A program made the translations under genes and the position numbers. Under the pieces are notes generated by a model. That model worked only from the letters and a program-made list of their open reading frames with translations. It was not told where the DNA came from and did not search any database. A stretch of 64,000 nt of DNA. It comes from Sphingomonas canadensis. Lineage in GTDB: Bacteria > Pseudomonadota > Alphaproteobacteria > Sphingomonadales > Sphingomonadaceae. The stretch is taken from NCBI RefSeq assembly GCF_026013525.1, contig NZ_JAPDRA010000008.1, positions 146,501-210,500 of the forward strand, given 5' to 3'. Below are positions 55,770 to 64,000 of this stretch, piece by piece. Each line of letters opens with the position of its first letter. Positions within the stretch are counted from its first letter, which is position 1.

Positions 55770-58664
55770 ATGCGATCCTTCATTTCCCTTTGCGGCGCGG
55801 CGACGCTCGCGCTCGCGGTGGCCGGCTGTTCGCAGCCCGGCACCGGCAACGTTGCCAGCGCGTCGAGCACCGCGCCCGCCGCCGAGTCCTCCGCTCCGGC
55901 GCCCGTCGCCGATCTCGTGAAGCGCGTCGACATCCCCTATGAGGAGTTCACGCTGCCCAACGGGCTGCGCGTGATCGTGCATACCGATCGCAAGGCGGCG
56001 ATCGTCGCCGTATCGACCTGGTACGACGTCGGCTCCAAGCATGAGCCGGACGGCAAGTCGGGCTTCGCGCACCTGTTCGAGCATCTGATGTTCAACGGAT
56101 CGGAGAACGCGCCGGGCGACTTCTTCGAGCCGCTGAAGCAGGTCGGCGCCACCGATTTCAACGGCACGACCAGCTTCGATCGCACCAATTATTTCGAGAC
56201 CGTCCCGCGCGCCGCGCTGGACCGCGCGCTGTTCCTGGAAAGCGACCGCATGGGCTATCTGCTCGGCGCGATCGACCAGGCCGTGCTCGACGAGCAGCGC
56301 GGCGTCGTCCAGAACGAAAAGCGCCAGGGCGACAACCGCCCCTATGGCCTCGTCTATTACAAGGTGCTGGAGGAGCTGTTCCCCAAGGGCCACCCCTATG
56401 GCCACACCCCCATCGGATCGATGGCGGACCTGGACGCGGCCAGCCTGGACGATGTGAAGAACTGGTTCCGCGGCCATTACGGCCCGAACAACGCGGTGCT
56501 GGTGCTGGCCGGCGACATCGACGCCAAGGAGGCGCGCCCGCTCGTCGAGAAATATTTCGGCGCGATCCCCAGCGGGCCGGAAAGCGTGGCCCCCAAGGTG
56601 GAAATCCCCCAGATCGCCGAGGCCAAGACGGCGGTGATCAAGGACCGCGTGGCCGCCACGCTGGTGCTGCGCACCTGGGTGGTGCCGGGGCTGAACGATC
56701 CGGAAGCGGTTCCGCTCGACGTGTTCGCCAGCGTGCTCGGCGGGCTCGCCAGCTCGCGGCTCGACAATGTGCTGGTGCGCCAGGAAAAGTCGGCGGTGCA
56801 GGTTTCGGCCGGCGTCCAGTCGATGGCGCAGCTCGGCATCTTCACCGTGCAGGCGGTGGTGAAGCCCGGCGCCGATCCCGAGGCGGTGGCCAAGCGGCTG
56901 GATGAGATCCTCGCCGATCTGATCGCCAACGGCCCGACCGATGATGAGGTGAAGCGCGTCGCCACCACCAATGTCTCGGGGCGCATCAGCGGCTTCGAAT
57001 CGGTCGGCGGCTTCGGCGGCAAGGCGGTCGCCCTGGCTTCGGGCGCGCTCTATTCGAACGATCCCGGCTTCTACAAGAAGCAGCTTCAGCGCACCGCGAC
57101 GATCACCCCGGACGAGGTGAAGGCCGCCGCGCAGAAGTGGCTCACCCGCCCGCCGGTCACCGTGATGGTCGTCCCCGGCACACGAGACGCCTATGTCGAG
57201 GCCACCGCCCCCGCGAAGAAGCCCGCCGCCGCCGGCCAGGAGGCCCCCGCCCCCGCCAAGGTGCAGGGCACGCGCGGCGAGATGCCCGGCGTCGCCGACA
57301 TCAAGGACCTGGACTTCCCGGACGTGACCCGCGCCAAGCTGTCGAACGGGATCGAGCTGGTCTACGCCAACCGCAGCGCCGTTCCGGTGACGCGCGTTTC
57401 GATGAGCTTCGACGCGGGCACCGCGGCCGACCCGGCGGGCGCGCTGGGCACGCAGAACCTGATGCTGTCACTGCTGGAAGAGGGCACCGCCACGCTCGAT
57501 TCCAACGCGCTGGCGGAGGCGCGCGAGCGGCTGGGCGCATCGATCGGCACCGGCGGATCGGCGGATCGCACCAATGTGTGGCTTTCCACCCCCAGCCCGA
57601 ACCTGGCGGGATCGCTGGACCTGCTGGCGGACGTGGTGCGCAACCCGGCCTTCGCTCCCGGCGAGGTCGATCGCCTGCGCCAGACGCTGCTGACCCAGAT
57701 TGCGGCGGAGAAGACCGATCCGGGCGGGCTCGCCCAGCGCGCGCTGCCGCCGCTGCTCTATGGCGCCGGCTCGCCCTATGCGAAGCTGGCGGCGGGATCG
57801 GGCGATCCGGCCGCGGTGGCCAAGCTGACCCGCGACGACCTGATCGCGTTCCACCAGGCGTGGATCCGGCCCGACAAGCTCAAGATCTTCGTCGTCAGCG
57901 ATCTGCCGATGGAACAGGTGAAGGCGGCGCTGGAGAAGCGGTTCGGCGGCTGGACGGGCACGGGCGCCGCGGGCGTGAAGGCGTTCGACGTCGCCGCGGC
58001 CCAGGCCACCCCGCGCATCGTGCTGGTCGACCGGCCCGATTCGCCCCAGTCGGTGATCGTCGGCGGCCAGCTCACCGCGCTGCGCGCGCAGCAGGACCTG
58101 CTGCCCGTGCTGACCGCCAACGATGTGCTGGGCGACGACTTCCTGTCGCGCATCAACATGGATCTGCGCGAGAACAAGCACTGGTCCTATGGCGCGCGCG
58201 GCCGTTTCGACCGGCTTGAGAATGCCGTACCCTATGTCATCAACGCGCCGGTGCAGGCGGACAAGACCGGCGCGGCGATCGCCTCGCTCCAGCAGGTGAT
58301 CGGCGCCTTCCTGACCACCGAGGGGCTGACCGAGCCGGAATTCGACCGCACCATCGCCGGATCGGTGCGCGAGCTGACCGGCAATTTCGAAACCGCCAGC
58401 GCGGTGCTGGGCGCGATGCAGACCAACGATCTGTTCGGCCGGCCCGACGATTATTACGACACCATCGCCCAGCGCTATCGCGGCTTCACCCGCACCGGGC
58501 TGGACGCCGCGCTGCGCGGTGCGCTGGATCCGAAGAAGTTCGTATGGGTCGTCGTGGGCGATGCTGCCAAGGTGCGTCCGCAGCTTGACAGCCTGGGGCT
58601 GCCCGTGGAGGTGATTGCCGCAACGCCGCCCGCCGGCGCACCGGCGAAACCGGCGGCGAACTGA
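55770..58664 (+). CDS. M16-family zinc protease (lipoprotein, two-domain)
   Basis: The 964-residue protein has a lipoprotein signal ending AVAGC (Cys20) and two M16 halves. The first carries HxxEH (H101, E104, H105 in AHLFEHLMFNG) and the downstream Glu in VVQNEKRQG. The second half (from about 515) has an intact fold but no HxxEH, as in other two-domain members. It is probably a periplasmic peptide-degrading protease. The ATG at 55770 is preferred, as it gives the lipobox. Confidence 0.94.
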   Translation: MRSFISLCGAATLALAVAGCSQPGTGNVASASSTAPAAESSAPAPVADLVKRVDIPYEEFTLPNGLRVIVHTDRKAAIVAVSTWYDVGSKHEPDGKSGFAHLFEHLMFNGSENAPGDFFEPLKQVGATDFNGTTSFDRTNYFETVPRAALDRALFLESDRMGYLLGAIDQAVLDEQRGVVQNEKRQGDNRPYGLVYYKVLEELFPKGHPYGHTPIGSMADLDAASLDDVKNWFRGHYGPNNAVLVLAGDIDAKEARPLVEKYFGAIPSGPESVAPKVEIPQIAEAKTAVIKDRVAATLVLRTWVVPGLNDPEAVPLDVFASVLGGLASSRLDNVLVRQEKSAVQVSAGVQSMAQLGIFTVQAVVKPGADPEAVAKRLDEILADLIANGPTDDEVKRVATTNVSGRISGFESVGGFGGKAVALASGALYSNDPGFYKKQLQRTATITPDEVKAAAQKWLTRPPVTVMVVPGTRDAYVEATAPAKKPAAAGQEAPAPAKVQGTRGEMPGVADIKDLDFPDVTRAKLSNGIELVYANRSAVPVTRVSMSFDAGTAADPAGALGTQNLMLSLLEEGTATLDSNALAEARERLGASIGTGGSADRTNVWLSTPSPNLAGSLDLLADVVRNPAFAPGEVDRLRQTLLTQIAAEKTDPGGLAQRALPPLLYGAGSPYAKLAAGSGDPAAVAKLTRDDLIAFHQAWIRPDKLKIFVVSDLPMEQVKAALEKRFGGWTGTGAAGVKAFDVAAAQATPRIVLVDRPDSPQSVIVGGQLTALRAQQDLLPVLTANDVLGDDFLSRINMDLRENKHWSYGARGRFDRLENAVPYVINAPVQADKTGAAIASLQQVIGAFLTTEGLTEPEFDRTIAGSVRELTGNFETASAVLGAMQTNDLFGRPDDYYDTIAQRYRGFTRTGLDAALRGALDPKKFVWVVVGDAAKVRPQLDSLGLPVEVIAATPPAGAPAKPAAN

Positions 58665-58681
58665 ACGCAGGAGAGAAGACA

Positions 58682-58981
58682 ATGGCGAACGTCGACGGCA
58701 ACTGGAACACCGTGACCAAATCCCCGATGGGCGATCAGGCGGCGACGCTGACGATCGCCAGCGACGGCGGCAGCTTCACCGGCACCTATGCGGGCGCGAT
58801 GGGCACCACGGAGATCAAGAACGGCAAGCTTGACGGCGACACGCTGTCGGGTTCGTTCGACATCACCGTGCCGATGCCGATGACGCTCACCTTCGAGGCG
58901 AAGGTGGACGGCGACAGCATCAGCGGCACCGTGACCGCCGGCGCCTTCGGCAGCTTCCCACTGACCGGCACCCGCGCCTGA
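58682..58981 (+). CDS. small beta-rich hypothetical protein
   Basis: This 99-residue protein is built of short alternating strands (GNWNTVTKSPMGDQAATLTI; GGSFTGTYAGAMGTTEIKNG; KLDGDTLSGSFDI), with recurrent G-x-G-D/S-x-S-G-x turns, like a small beta-barrel. There is no signal peptide or cysteine. AGGAGAG precedes the ATG 18 bp after the M16 stop, suggesting an operon. A terminator follows. Function unknown. Confidence 0.8.
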   Translation: MANVDGNWNTVTKSPMGDQAATLTIASDGGSFTGTYAGAMGTTEIKNGKLDGDTLSGSFDITVPMPMTLTFEAKVDGDSISGTVTAGAFGSFPLTGTRA

Positions 58982-59007
58982 GCCACGGCCATCGCCGGAA
59001 AAGAACC

Positions 59008-59042
59008 GGCCCGCCTTCCTGACCGGGAAGGCGGGCCTTTTT
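59008..59042 (+). terminator. intrinsic terminator after the M16/beta-rich operon
   Basis: A 12-bp stem (GGCCCGCCTTCC at 59008-59019, complement at 59026-59037) with a 6-nt loop is followed by TTTTT. Confidence 0.9.
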
Positions 59043-59472
59043 CTTGGGCGATTGTTGGTTGCGAGGCTGATGGGCTGGTTGCCGCTATTGGTGGGAGGGC
59101 ATTGCGGGGGCTGCCGTTTCGACCGGTATTGGACTGGCGGCGGACTGACGGCTTCGCGGACTCGAAGTAGGCAAAGCTGACGTCGAATTGCGACGTCCAC
59201 ACACTGCGCTGTCAGCACAGCCCGAGTAGATCTCTACGCAGCACGACAAGGCTCGGAGGCAAGTGTGTTGCCCGATCGGCAAAATCATGATCGGCGGGGC
59301 TGGTTCGTGACTGTGGATGCCCCCTAATAATCGCTGTCAAAACGAAGAAATCATTAAATTTCGGATCGATTGCGCCGCGAATGGCGCTATGAATATCGGC
59401 TCGACCGGACCGGAGTGGCAGCGCTCTTCGCGCCTGAACCGTGCTAGTCCCCGCGTCGGCCAGGGGGAATCA
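59043..59472. other. upstream region of the SIR2-STAND gene
   Basis: No gene is convincing in this 430-bp stretch, which is less GC-rich than the core. A perfect dyad GACGTCG, AATTG, CGACGTC lies at 59179-59197 and could be an operator or a remnant. Possible alternative starts for the next gene fall at 59317 and 59389. Confidence 0.4.
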
Positions 59473-61881
59473 GTGACAATCGAACTCGATCGCTTAGTAC
59501 AGAACTTGGATCCTACGCGGACCATCCTATTCTTCGGCGCAGGCTCGTCGATACCATCGGGATCGCCAAGCGCGGCAGATTTAGTCGAAGCGATCACGAC
59601 GAAATTCAAGGTTGCCACCGATGGCTTCTCCTTAGCCGAGGTCGCTGAGCTGGCTGAGCTCGAACACGGCCGCCAGCCTCTCATCGAGCTAGTTCGACAG
59701 CGCTTCCCCCGTCCTAATCCCACTGGAGGGATATTAAACATCCCGCTCTACAAGTGGCGAGCAATATACACGACCAACTACGACGAGCTGCTAGAGCGCA
59801 GTTACCAGATCCGCGCCCAAGCGACCCACGTGGTTACGACGAACTACGATTTCTCGAAGCACACCGCGCCGGACTCGCAGCCAATATTCAAAATCCACGG
59901 CACGATCGGTCACGACATTGTCGACGGCCACAAAAGCCGAATGATTGTCACTCAGGGCGACTATGATCGCACGGCCGAGTATCGCGAGTTCCTGTTCAAT
60001 CGGCTCGCGGCCGACATGGCGGGCGGCGATCTGATCATCATCGGCTATTCGCTGTCCGATCCGGACATCAAGGCCGTCGTCGATCGCGTGATCGCGATCC
60101 AGGCCAAGATGGGGGGAGCCGGTGGTGCGGTCTTCCTGGTCCTTTACCAGCGCGACGAAGCCCGCGCGAAGCTGTTCGAAGCACGCGGCATACGCATTGC
60201 GTTCGGCGGGATCGACGAATTTTCGGCAGCGCTCACCGCTAAGGGGCCCGCAGCCGCTCTCGTCCACTCGTCGTCCGATGATCCGGTGCAGGACTCTCAG
60301 GTTCTGAGCACGATTACGGTCGATGTTTCGCATTCGCTGGCCGTATTGCCGCCAAACGCCGTCGCCATGTTCAATGGCCGGCCGGCGACCTACGCCGACG
60401 TGGCGGGCGATCTCACCTTCACACGAACCGCCGCCAACAACATTGCTTCGATGTTTGGTGCGGCAAACAAGCAGTTCGCCGCCATCATCGGGGCCAGCGG
60501 CGTCGGAAAGACGACCGCCGCTAGGCAAGTCGCAGTCCAACTGGAAAAGCTGGGCTGGCGCTGCTGGGAACATAAAACCGACTTCGAACTCCCCGCCGAC
60601 GAATGGATCGCCGCAGCGCACGCACTGCAGACAAGCGGCAGGCAGGCGCTGCTCTACGTCGATGATGCGCACCTTCACCTGACCTCGCTCAACAGGATCG
60701 CCGACGAACTCTTCGCCAACAGCATCACGTCGCTACGTCTGCTCGTGACGTCGGGACGCTCACAATGGCAGTACCGGACCAAGTCAGTTCACTTCTCAAA
60801 AAATCTCGCCGAGATCGGGCTGAGCAAACTGAATAGTCAGGAGATCGATCGCCTCATTTTGCTCGTCTCAAGCGATAACAGCATCAAGCCGCTGGTTGAG
60901 GGCACATTCTCGGGATTCTCGTATCAGGAAAAGCGACGGCGTCTCACCGACAAATGCGAAGCCGACGCATTTGTCTGCCTGCGCAACATCTTCGCGCAGG
61001 AGAAGTTCGACGACATCATCCTGCGCGAATACGCGCAACTCCGGACCGACGATCAGGAGATTTACCGACTAGTAGCCGCCATGGAGCATGCCGGAATCCG
61101 TGTCCATCGCCAGCTAGTGCTGAGACTGACGAGCATCTCGGCCGGGATGGTGGGCGCAGCGCTCGGTAACCTTGTGGATGTGCTGTCCGAATATGACATT
61201 TCCGAACGCTTTGGTATCTATGGCTGGAAGGTGCGCCACAAGGTCATCGCTGGCATCATCGCGAAATATAAATTCTCCGATCAGGCATCGATGGTCGAGC
61301 TATTCGACCGAGTCATCGACAGCCTTTCGCCGACGTATCGGATCGAGCGGAATTCCATCAACGAGATGTGCAACCTCGACACCGGCCTGCCCAGCATCCC
61401 TGACAAGGAAGTGCAGAATCGGCTCCTCCGCAAACTCATCTCCATCGCGCCGGGCGAACCTATCCCAAGGCACAGGCTCATCCGCAACCTCATCGATCTA
61501 GATAAGTTCGATCTAGCGGAGACCGAAATCCGGGTGTTCGAGACCGACCTGCACACCGACGGGCCGGTTGCCCGCTATCGCATCGTCCTGCTGCTCGCTC
61601 GCGCACTCTATACGCCTGGCCTCATGGATGAGGACCGCGTCGTCATCCTCCGGAAAGCAGAATCTCAAGCCGCCGGCTCGGCAAGCCGTTTCGACACCAA
61701 CCGACACGTACTTTCGGCCTATTGCGACGTGGGCTTGGAACTCCTGAAGAGGACTGGCGACAGCTCGGCATTCGACAGGGCTTTTAAGGCACTAAAGGTA
61801 GCGGCCGACCGGATGGGAGACGACGACACAGCGAAGGCCGTGCGCAACTACGAGCGCAGACACTTCGACATGACAGGTTGA
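59473..61881 (+). CDS. SIR2-STAND antiphage defence protein (Avs5-like)
   Basis: The 802-residue protein combines an N-terminal SIR2-like NADase domain with a STAND NTPase and a helical C-terminus. The SIR2 part has FGAGSS (21-26), TTNYDE (100-105), KIHG with H142, and GYSLSDPD (191-198). The STAND part has Walker A GASGVGKT (340-347) and Walker B LLYVDDAH (393-400). The last 350 residues are helical repeats of TPR/winged-helix type. In known relatives the C-terminus senses a phage product and the SIR2 domain depletes NAD+. The GTG at 59473 has AGGGGGAA at proper spacing. Base composition is lower than the flanks, so it looks transferred. Confidence 0.85.
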   Translation: MTIELDRLVQNLDPTRTILFFGAGSSIPSGSPSAADLVEAITTKFKVATDGFSLAEVAELAELEHGRQPLIELVRQRFPRPNPTGGILNIPLYKWRAIYTTNYDELLERSYQIRAQATHVVTTNYDFSKHTAPDSQPIFKIHGTIGHDIVDGHKSRMIVTQGDYDRTAEYREFLFNRLAADMAGGDLIIIGYSLSDPDIKAVVDRVIAIQAKMGGAGGAVFLVLYQRDEARAKLFEARGIRIAFGGIDEFSAALTAKGPAAALVHSSSDDPVQDSQVLSTITVDVSHSLAVLPPNAVAMFNGRPATYADVAGDLTFTRTAANNIASMFGAANKQFAAIIGASGVGKTTAARQVAVQLEKLGWRCWEHKTDFELPADEWIAAAHALQTSGRQALLYVDDAHLHLTSLNRIADELFANSITSLRLLVTSGRSQWQYRTKSVHFSKNLAEIGLSKLNSQEIDRLILLVSSDNSIKPLVEGTFSGFSYQEKRRRLTDKCEADAFVCLRNIFAQEKFDDIILREYAQLRTDDQEIYRLVAAMEHAGIRVHRQLVLRLTSISAGMVGAALGNLVDVLSEYDISERFGIYGWKVRHKVIAGIIAKYKFSDQASMVELFDRVIDSLSPTYRIERNSINEMCNLDTGLPSIPDKEVQNRLLRKLISIAPGEPIPRHRLIRNLIDLDKFDLAETEIRVFETDLHTDGPVARYRIVLLLARALYTPGLMDEDRVVILRKAESQAAGSASRFDTNRHVLSAYCDVGLELLKRTGDSSAFDRAFKALKVAADRMGDDDTAKAVRNYERRHFDMTG

Positions 61882-62110
61882 ACGTAGATCGTTGCGAACA
61901 TTTCTCAGCACCTGAACGACCGCAACTTTCGGGCATTCGGACGAATCCTACTGAACGGCCGCATTTAGGGCGCACAGCCGCCGGCACGGCGCTGTCCAAC
62001 CTCGGAACGAAAGCGGTTACGGCACGCGGGTCTGCAAACTACCCGATCGTCCCCCTGGCGGCCATGCCGCATGCCCCCGCAATCCGCCCATCAAGCACCG
62101 GCCGAGGTCT

Positions 62111-63175
62111 TCAGCGCGTGACGCGGGTGACGTGGCCCATCTTGCGGCCCGGGCGGGCCTCGTGCTTGCCGTAGAGGTGCAGGTGGGCGCCGGGATCGGC
62201 GAGGATATCGTGCCAGCGGTCCGCATCGGCGCCGATCAGGTTTTCCATCGTCACGCGCGCGCCGGTGAGCGTCGCGGGGCCGAGCGGCAAGCCGCAGATC
62301 GCGCGGACATGGTTCTCGAACTGAGAGGTTTCCGCCCCCTCGATCGTCCAGTGGCCGCTGTTGTGGACGCGCGGCGCCATCTCGTTGAACACCGGGCCTT
62401 CGGCCGTGTCGAAGAACTCGATCGCCAGCACGCCGACATAGTCGAGCGCGTCGGCCACCTCGATCGCCAGCGCGCGCGCGGCTTCGGCGGTGGCGGGCGA
62501 CAGCGCGGCGGGCGCGGTGCTGGTGCGCAGGATGCCGCCCTCATGCACGTTGGCGACGGCGGGATAGCTGGCCGTCCGCCCGTCCGCCCCGCGCGCCAGG
62601 ATCAGCGAGAATTCGCCGGCGAAGTTCACGAAGCCCTCCGCGATCGCGGGCTGGGCGCCGATCGCCTTCCAAACGGCCGCCGCATCCGGCGCCGCGCCCG
62701 CGGGCACGCGCGCCTGGCCCTTGCCGTCATAGCCCATGCGGTTGGTCTTCACGATCGCGGGCAGCCCCACCTCGGCCAGCGCGGCGGCCAGCTCCGCGGG
62801 CGATCCCGCCGCGGCGAAGGGCGCGGTGCGTCCGCCCAGGGCGCGCACGAACCTCTTCTCGTCCACCCGCGCCTGGGCCACTTCCAGCGCGCGCAGGCCG
62901 GGGCGCACCTTGGCCGCGATCGCGCGCAGCGGCTCCACCGGCACATTCTCGAACTCATAGGTGACGACGCCGCACGCATCGGCCAGCGCGATCAGCGCCG
63001 CCGTGTCGGTGTAGGGCGCATGGGTGAAGGCTGATGCGATGTCGCACGCCGGCCCCGGCTCCGGCGCGAACACATGGATGCGATAGCCGAGCTGCGCCGC
63101 CGCCACCCCCAGCATGCGGCCGAGCTGTCCCGACCCGAGGATACCGATCGTCGATCCCGGCGGCAGCGGCGTCAT
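62111..63175 (-). CDS. purK: N5-carboxyaminoimidazole ribonucleotide synthase PurK
   Basis: This 354-residue ATP-grasp enzyme begins [20 protein letters not shown] and has [32 protein letters not shown], and [20 protein letters not shown]. It carboxylates AIR to N5-CAIR with ATP and bicarbonate in purine synthesis. The start overlaps the purE stop by 4 bp. Confidence 0.97.
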   Translation of the reverse strand: MTPLPPGSTIGILGSGQLGRMLGVAAAQLGYRIHVFAPEPGPACDIASAFTHAPYTDTAALIALADACGVVTYEFENVPVEPLRAIAAKVRPGLRALEVAQARVDEKRFVRALGGRTAPFAAAGSPAELAAALAEVGLPAIVKTNRMGYDGKGQARVPAGAAPDAAAVWKAIGAQPAIAEGFVNFAGEFSLILARGADGRTASYPAVANVHEGGILRTSTAPAALSPATAEAARALAIEVADALDYVGVLAIEFFDTAEGPVFNEMAPRVHNSGHWTIEGAETSQFENHVRAICGLPLGPATLTGARVTMENLIGADADRWHDILADPGAHLHLYGKHEARPGRKMGHVTRVTR

Positions 63176-63654
63176 TCGGGATCGGTCGCCACGCCCGCGG
63201 TCTGCTGCGCGCGCCAGGCCTGGAGCCGCTCGCTCAGCGCGGGATCGCCCAGCGCCAGGATCGCCGCCGCCATCAGCCCCGCGTTGATCGCCCCCGCCTT
63301 GCCGATGGCCAGCGTACCCACCGGCACGCCGCCCGGCATCTGGACGATGGAGAGCAGGCTATCCATGCCCTTCAGCGCGTGGCTTTCCACCGGCACGCCC
63401 AGCACGGGCAGGTGCGTCATCGACGCCGCCATGCCGGGCAGGTGCGCCGCGCCGCCGGCCCCGGCGACGATCACCTTCAGCCCGCGCGCGGCCGCGCCGC
63501 TTGCGTAATCGTACAGCCGCTGCGGGGTGCGATGGGCGGAAACCACCCTGGTCTCGAACGGGACGCCGAGCGCCTCCAGCTTCTCGGCGGCATGGCGCAT
63601 CGTCTCCCAATCGGAAGTGCTGCCCATGATGATGCCGACGAGAGGTGCGCTCAT
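63172..63654 (-). CDS. purE: N5-carboxyaminoimidazole ribonucleotide mutase PurE
   Basis: The 160-residue protein has [34 protein letters not shown] and [15 protein letters not shown], all class I PurE signatures. It converts N5-CAIR to CAIR. The start at 63654 fits the family and follows GGGGATATG. It forms the purE-purK operon. Confidence 0.97.
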   Translation of the reverse strand: MSAPLVGIIMGSTSDWETMRHAAEKLEALGVPFETRVVSAHRTPQRLYDYASGAAARGLKVIVAGAGGAAHLPGMAASMTHLPVLGVPVESHALKGMDSLLSIVQMPGGVPVGTLAIGKAGAINAGLMAAAILALGDPALSERLQAWRAQQTAGVATDPE

Positions 63655-63768
63655 ATCCCCGGTTCCGCTAGGAATGGGGTTCCTAGTGGCCGGTGACGGG
63701 AAGGGCAAGCCATTGCCGCGGACCGCCCCCGGCCCAGCCCCTCCCCCGGCGGGAAGGGGCTCCGGCGC

Positions 63769-64000
63769 TTACCGCTCGCTCAGATAATAGCGGTCCGTGG
63801 CGTTCAGTGCCGCGTCGAGCGCATAGACGATCGGCTGGCCGGTGGGGATTTCCAGCCCGGTGATCTCGTCATCCGGGATGCCCGAGAGATGCTTCACCAG
63901 CGCGCGCAGCGAATTGCCATGGGCGGCGATCAGCACGCGCTTGCCGGCCTTCAGCTCCGGCGCGATCCGCTGTTCCCAATAGGGCAGCACGCGCGCGATC
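63769..64000 (-). CDS. gpmA: 2,3-bisphosphoglycerate-dependent phosphoglycerate mutase, C-terminal part (runs off the right edge)
   Basis: About 76 codons of the 3' end are visible: [20 protein letters not shown], then [20 protein letters not shown] with the catalytic-histidine AAHGNS, and [11 protein letters not shown]. These are GpmA signatures for interconversion of 3- and 2-phosphoglycerate in glycolysis. The frame stays open to the window end, so the N-terminus lies beyond it. Confidence 0.93.
   Translation of the reverse strand, partial: IARVLPYWEQRIAPELKAGKRVLIAAHGNSLRALVKHLSGIPDDEITGLEIPTGQPIVYALDAALNATDRYYLSER

Overview
The window looks like a sphingomonad-type alphaproteobacterium (Sphingomonas or a close relative). 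This rests on the very GC-rich core genes, two large TonB-dependent receptors, a ybgC-tolQRAB-pal cluster, cobS/cobT, a ~1,540-residue NAD-type glutamate dehydrogenase and Ala-rich cell-envelope proteins. It divides into an accessory part (1 to about 22,100) and a core part (about 22,100 to 64,000). A second accessory insertion sits in the core at about 59,050-62,110.

Accessory part, left to right. A minus-strand defence-like run holds a DUF6361-like protein, a double-HKD phospholipase-D-like protein, a ribbon-helix-helix (RHH) regulator and the start of an MmeI-type DNA methyltransferase that leaves the window at position 1. A hairpin-rich stretch, a resolvase and a secreted protein follow. 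Next come small plasmid/ICE-type genes, several with ribosome-binding sites that can be hidden in hairpins. A minus-strand pair encodes a WYxNGxxHRxxGPA-repeat protein and a TIR-like domain fused to a GGDEF/palm (GDD-type) nucleotide-cyclase-like domain. A conjugation-related set follows (single-TM protein, VirD4/TraG-type coupling ATPase without TM segment, small partner), and a large serine recombinase closes the unit. The recombinase frame runs into the 3' half of a tRNA-Thr gene.

Junction. A tRNA-Thr(CGU) gene is split by a 2.5-kb segment bounded by a perfect 17-bp direct repeat. The 3' half is at 19,523-19,567 and the 5' half at 22,056-22,103. The inserted segment carries an RHH gene, a C5-cytosine methyltransferase that has lost its C-terminal part, a small membrane protein, and an intact but sequence-divergent tRNA-Thr(CGU) that could replace the broken copy.

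Core part. In order: a PAS-like protein; NAD-glutamate dehydrogenase; an iron module (PepSY protein, PiuC-type hydroxylase, catecholate-type TonB receptor, Fur-like boxes); cobT-cobS; two small lipoproteins; an alpha/beta hydrolase; the Tol-Pal operon; a small membrane protein/XRE regulator pair with tandem palindromic operators; ruvA-parD-(parE remnant)-ruvB; clpB with a heat-shock-like promoter; a TonB receptor; a penicillin-acylase-family enzyme; M28 and M16 peptidases; a single-gene SIR2-STAND defence protein; purK-purE; and the 3' end of gpmA.

The most unusual items are the TIR-palm fusion, the tRNA-Thr replacement cassette, the methyltransferase/RHH/PLD/DUF6361-like locus, and the repeated pattern of Shine-Dalgarno-hiding hairpins across the element. 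Homology statements come from recognising motifs by eye; no searches were run.
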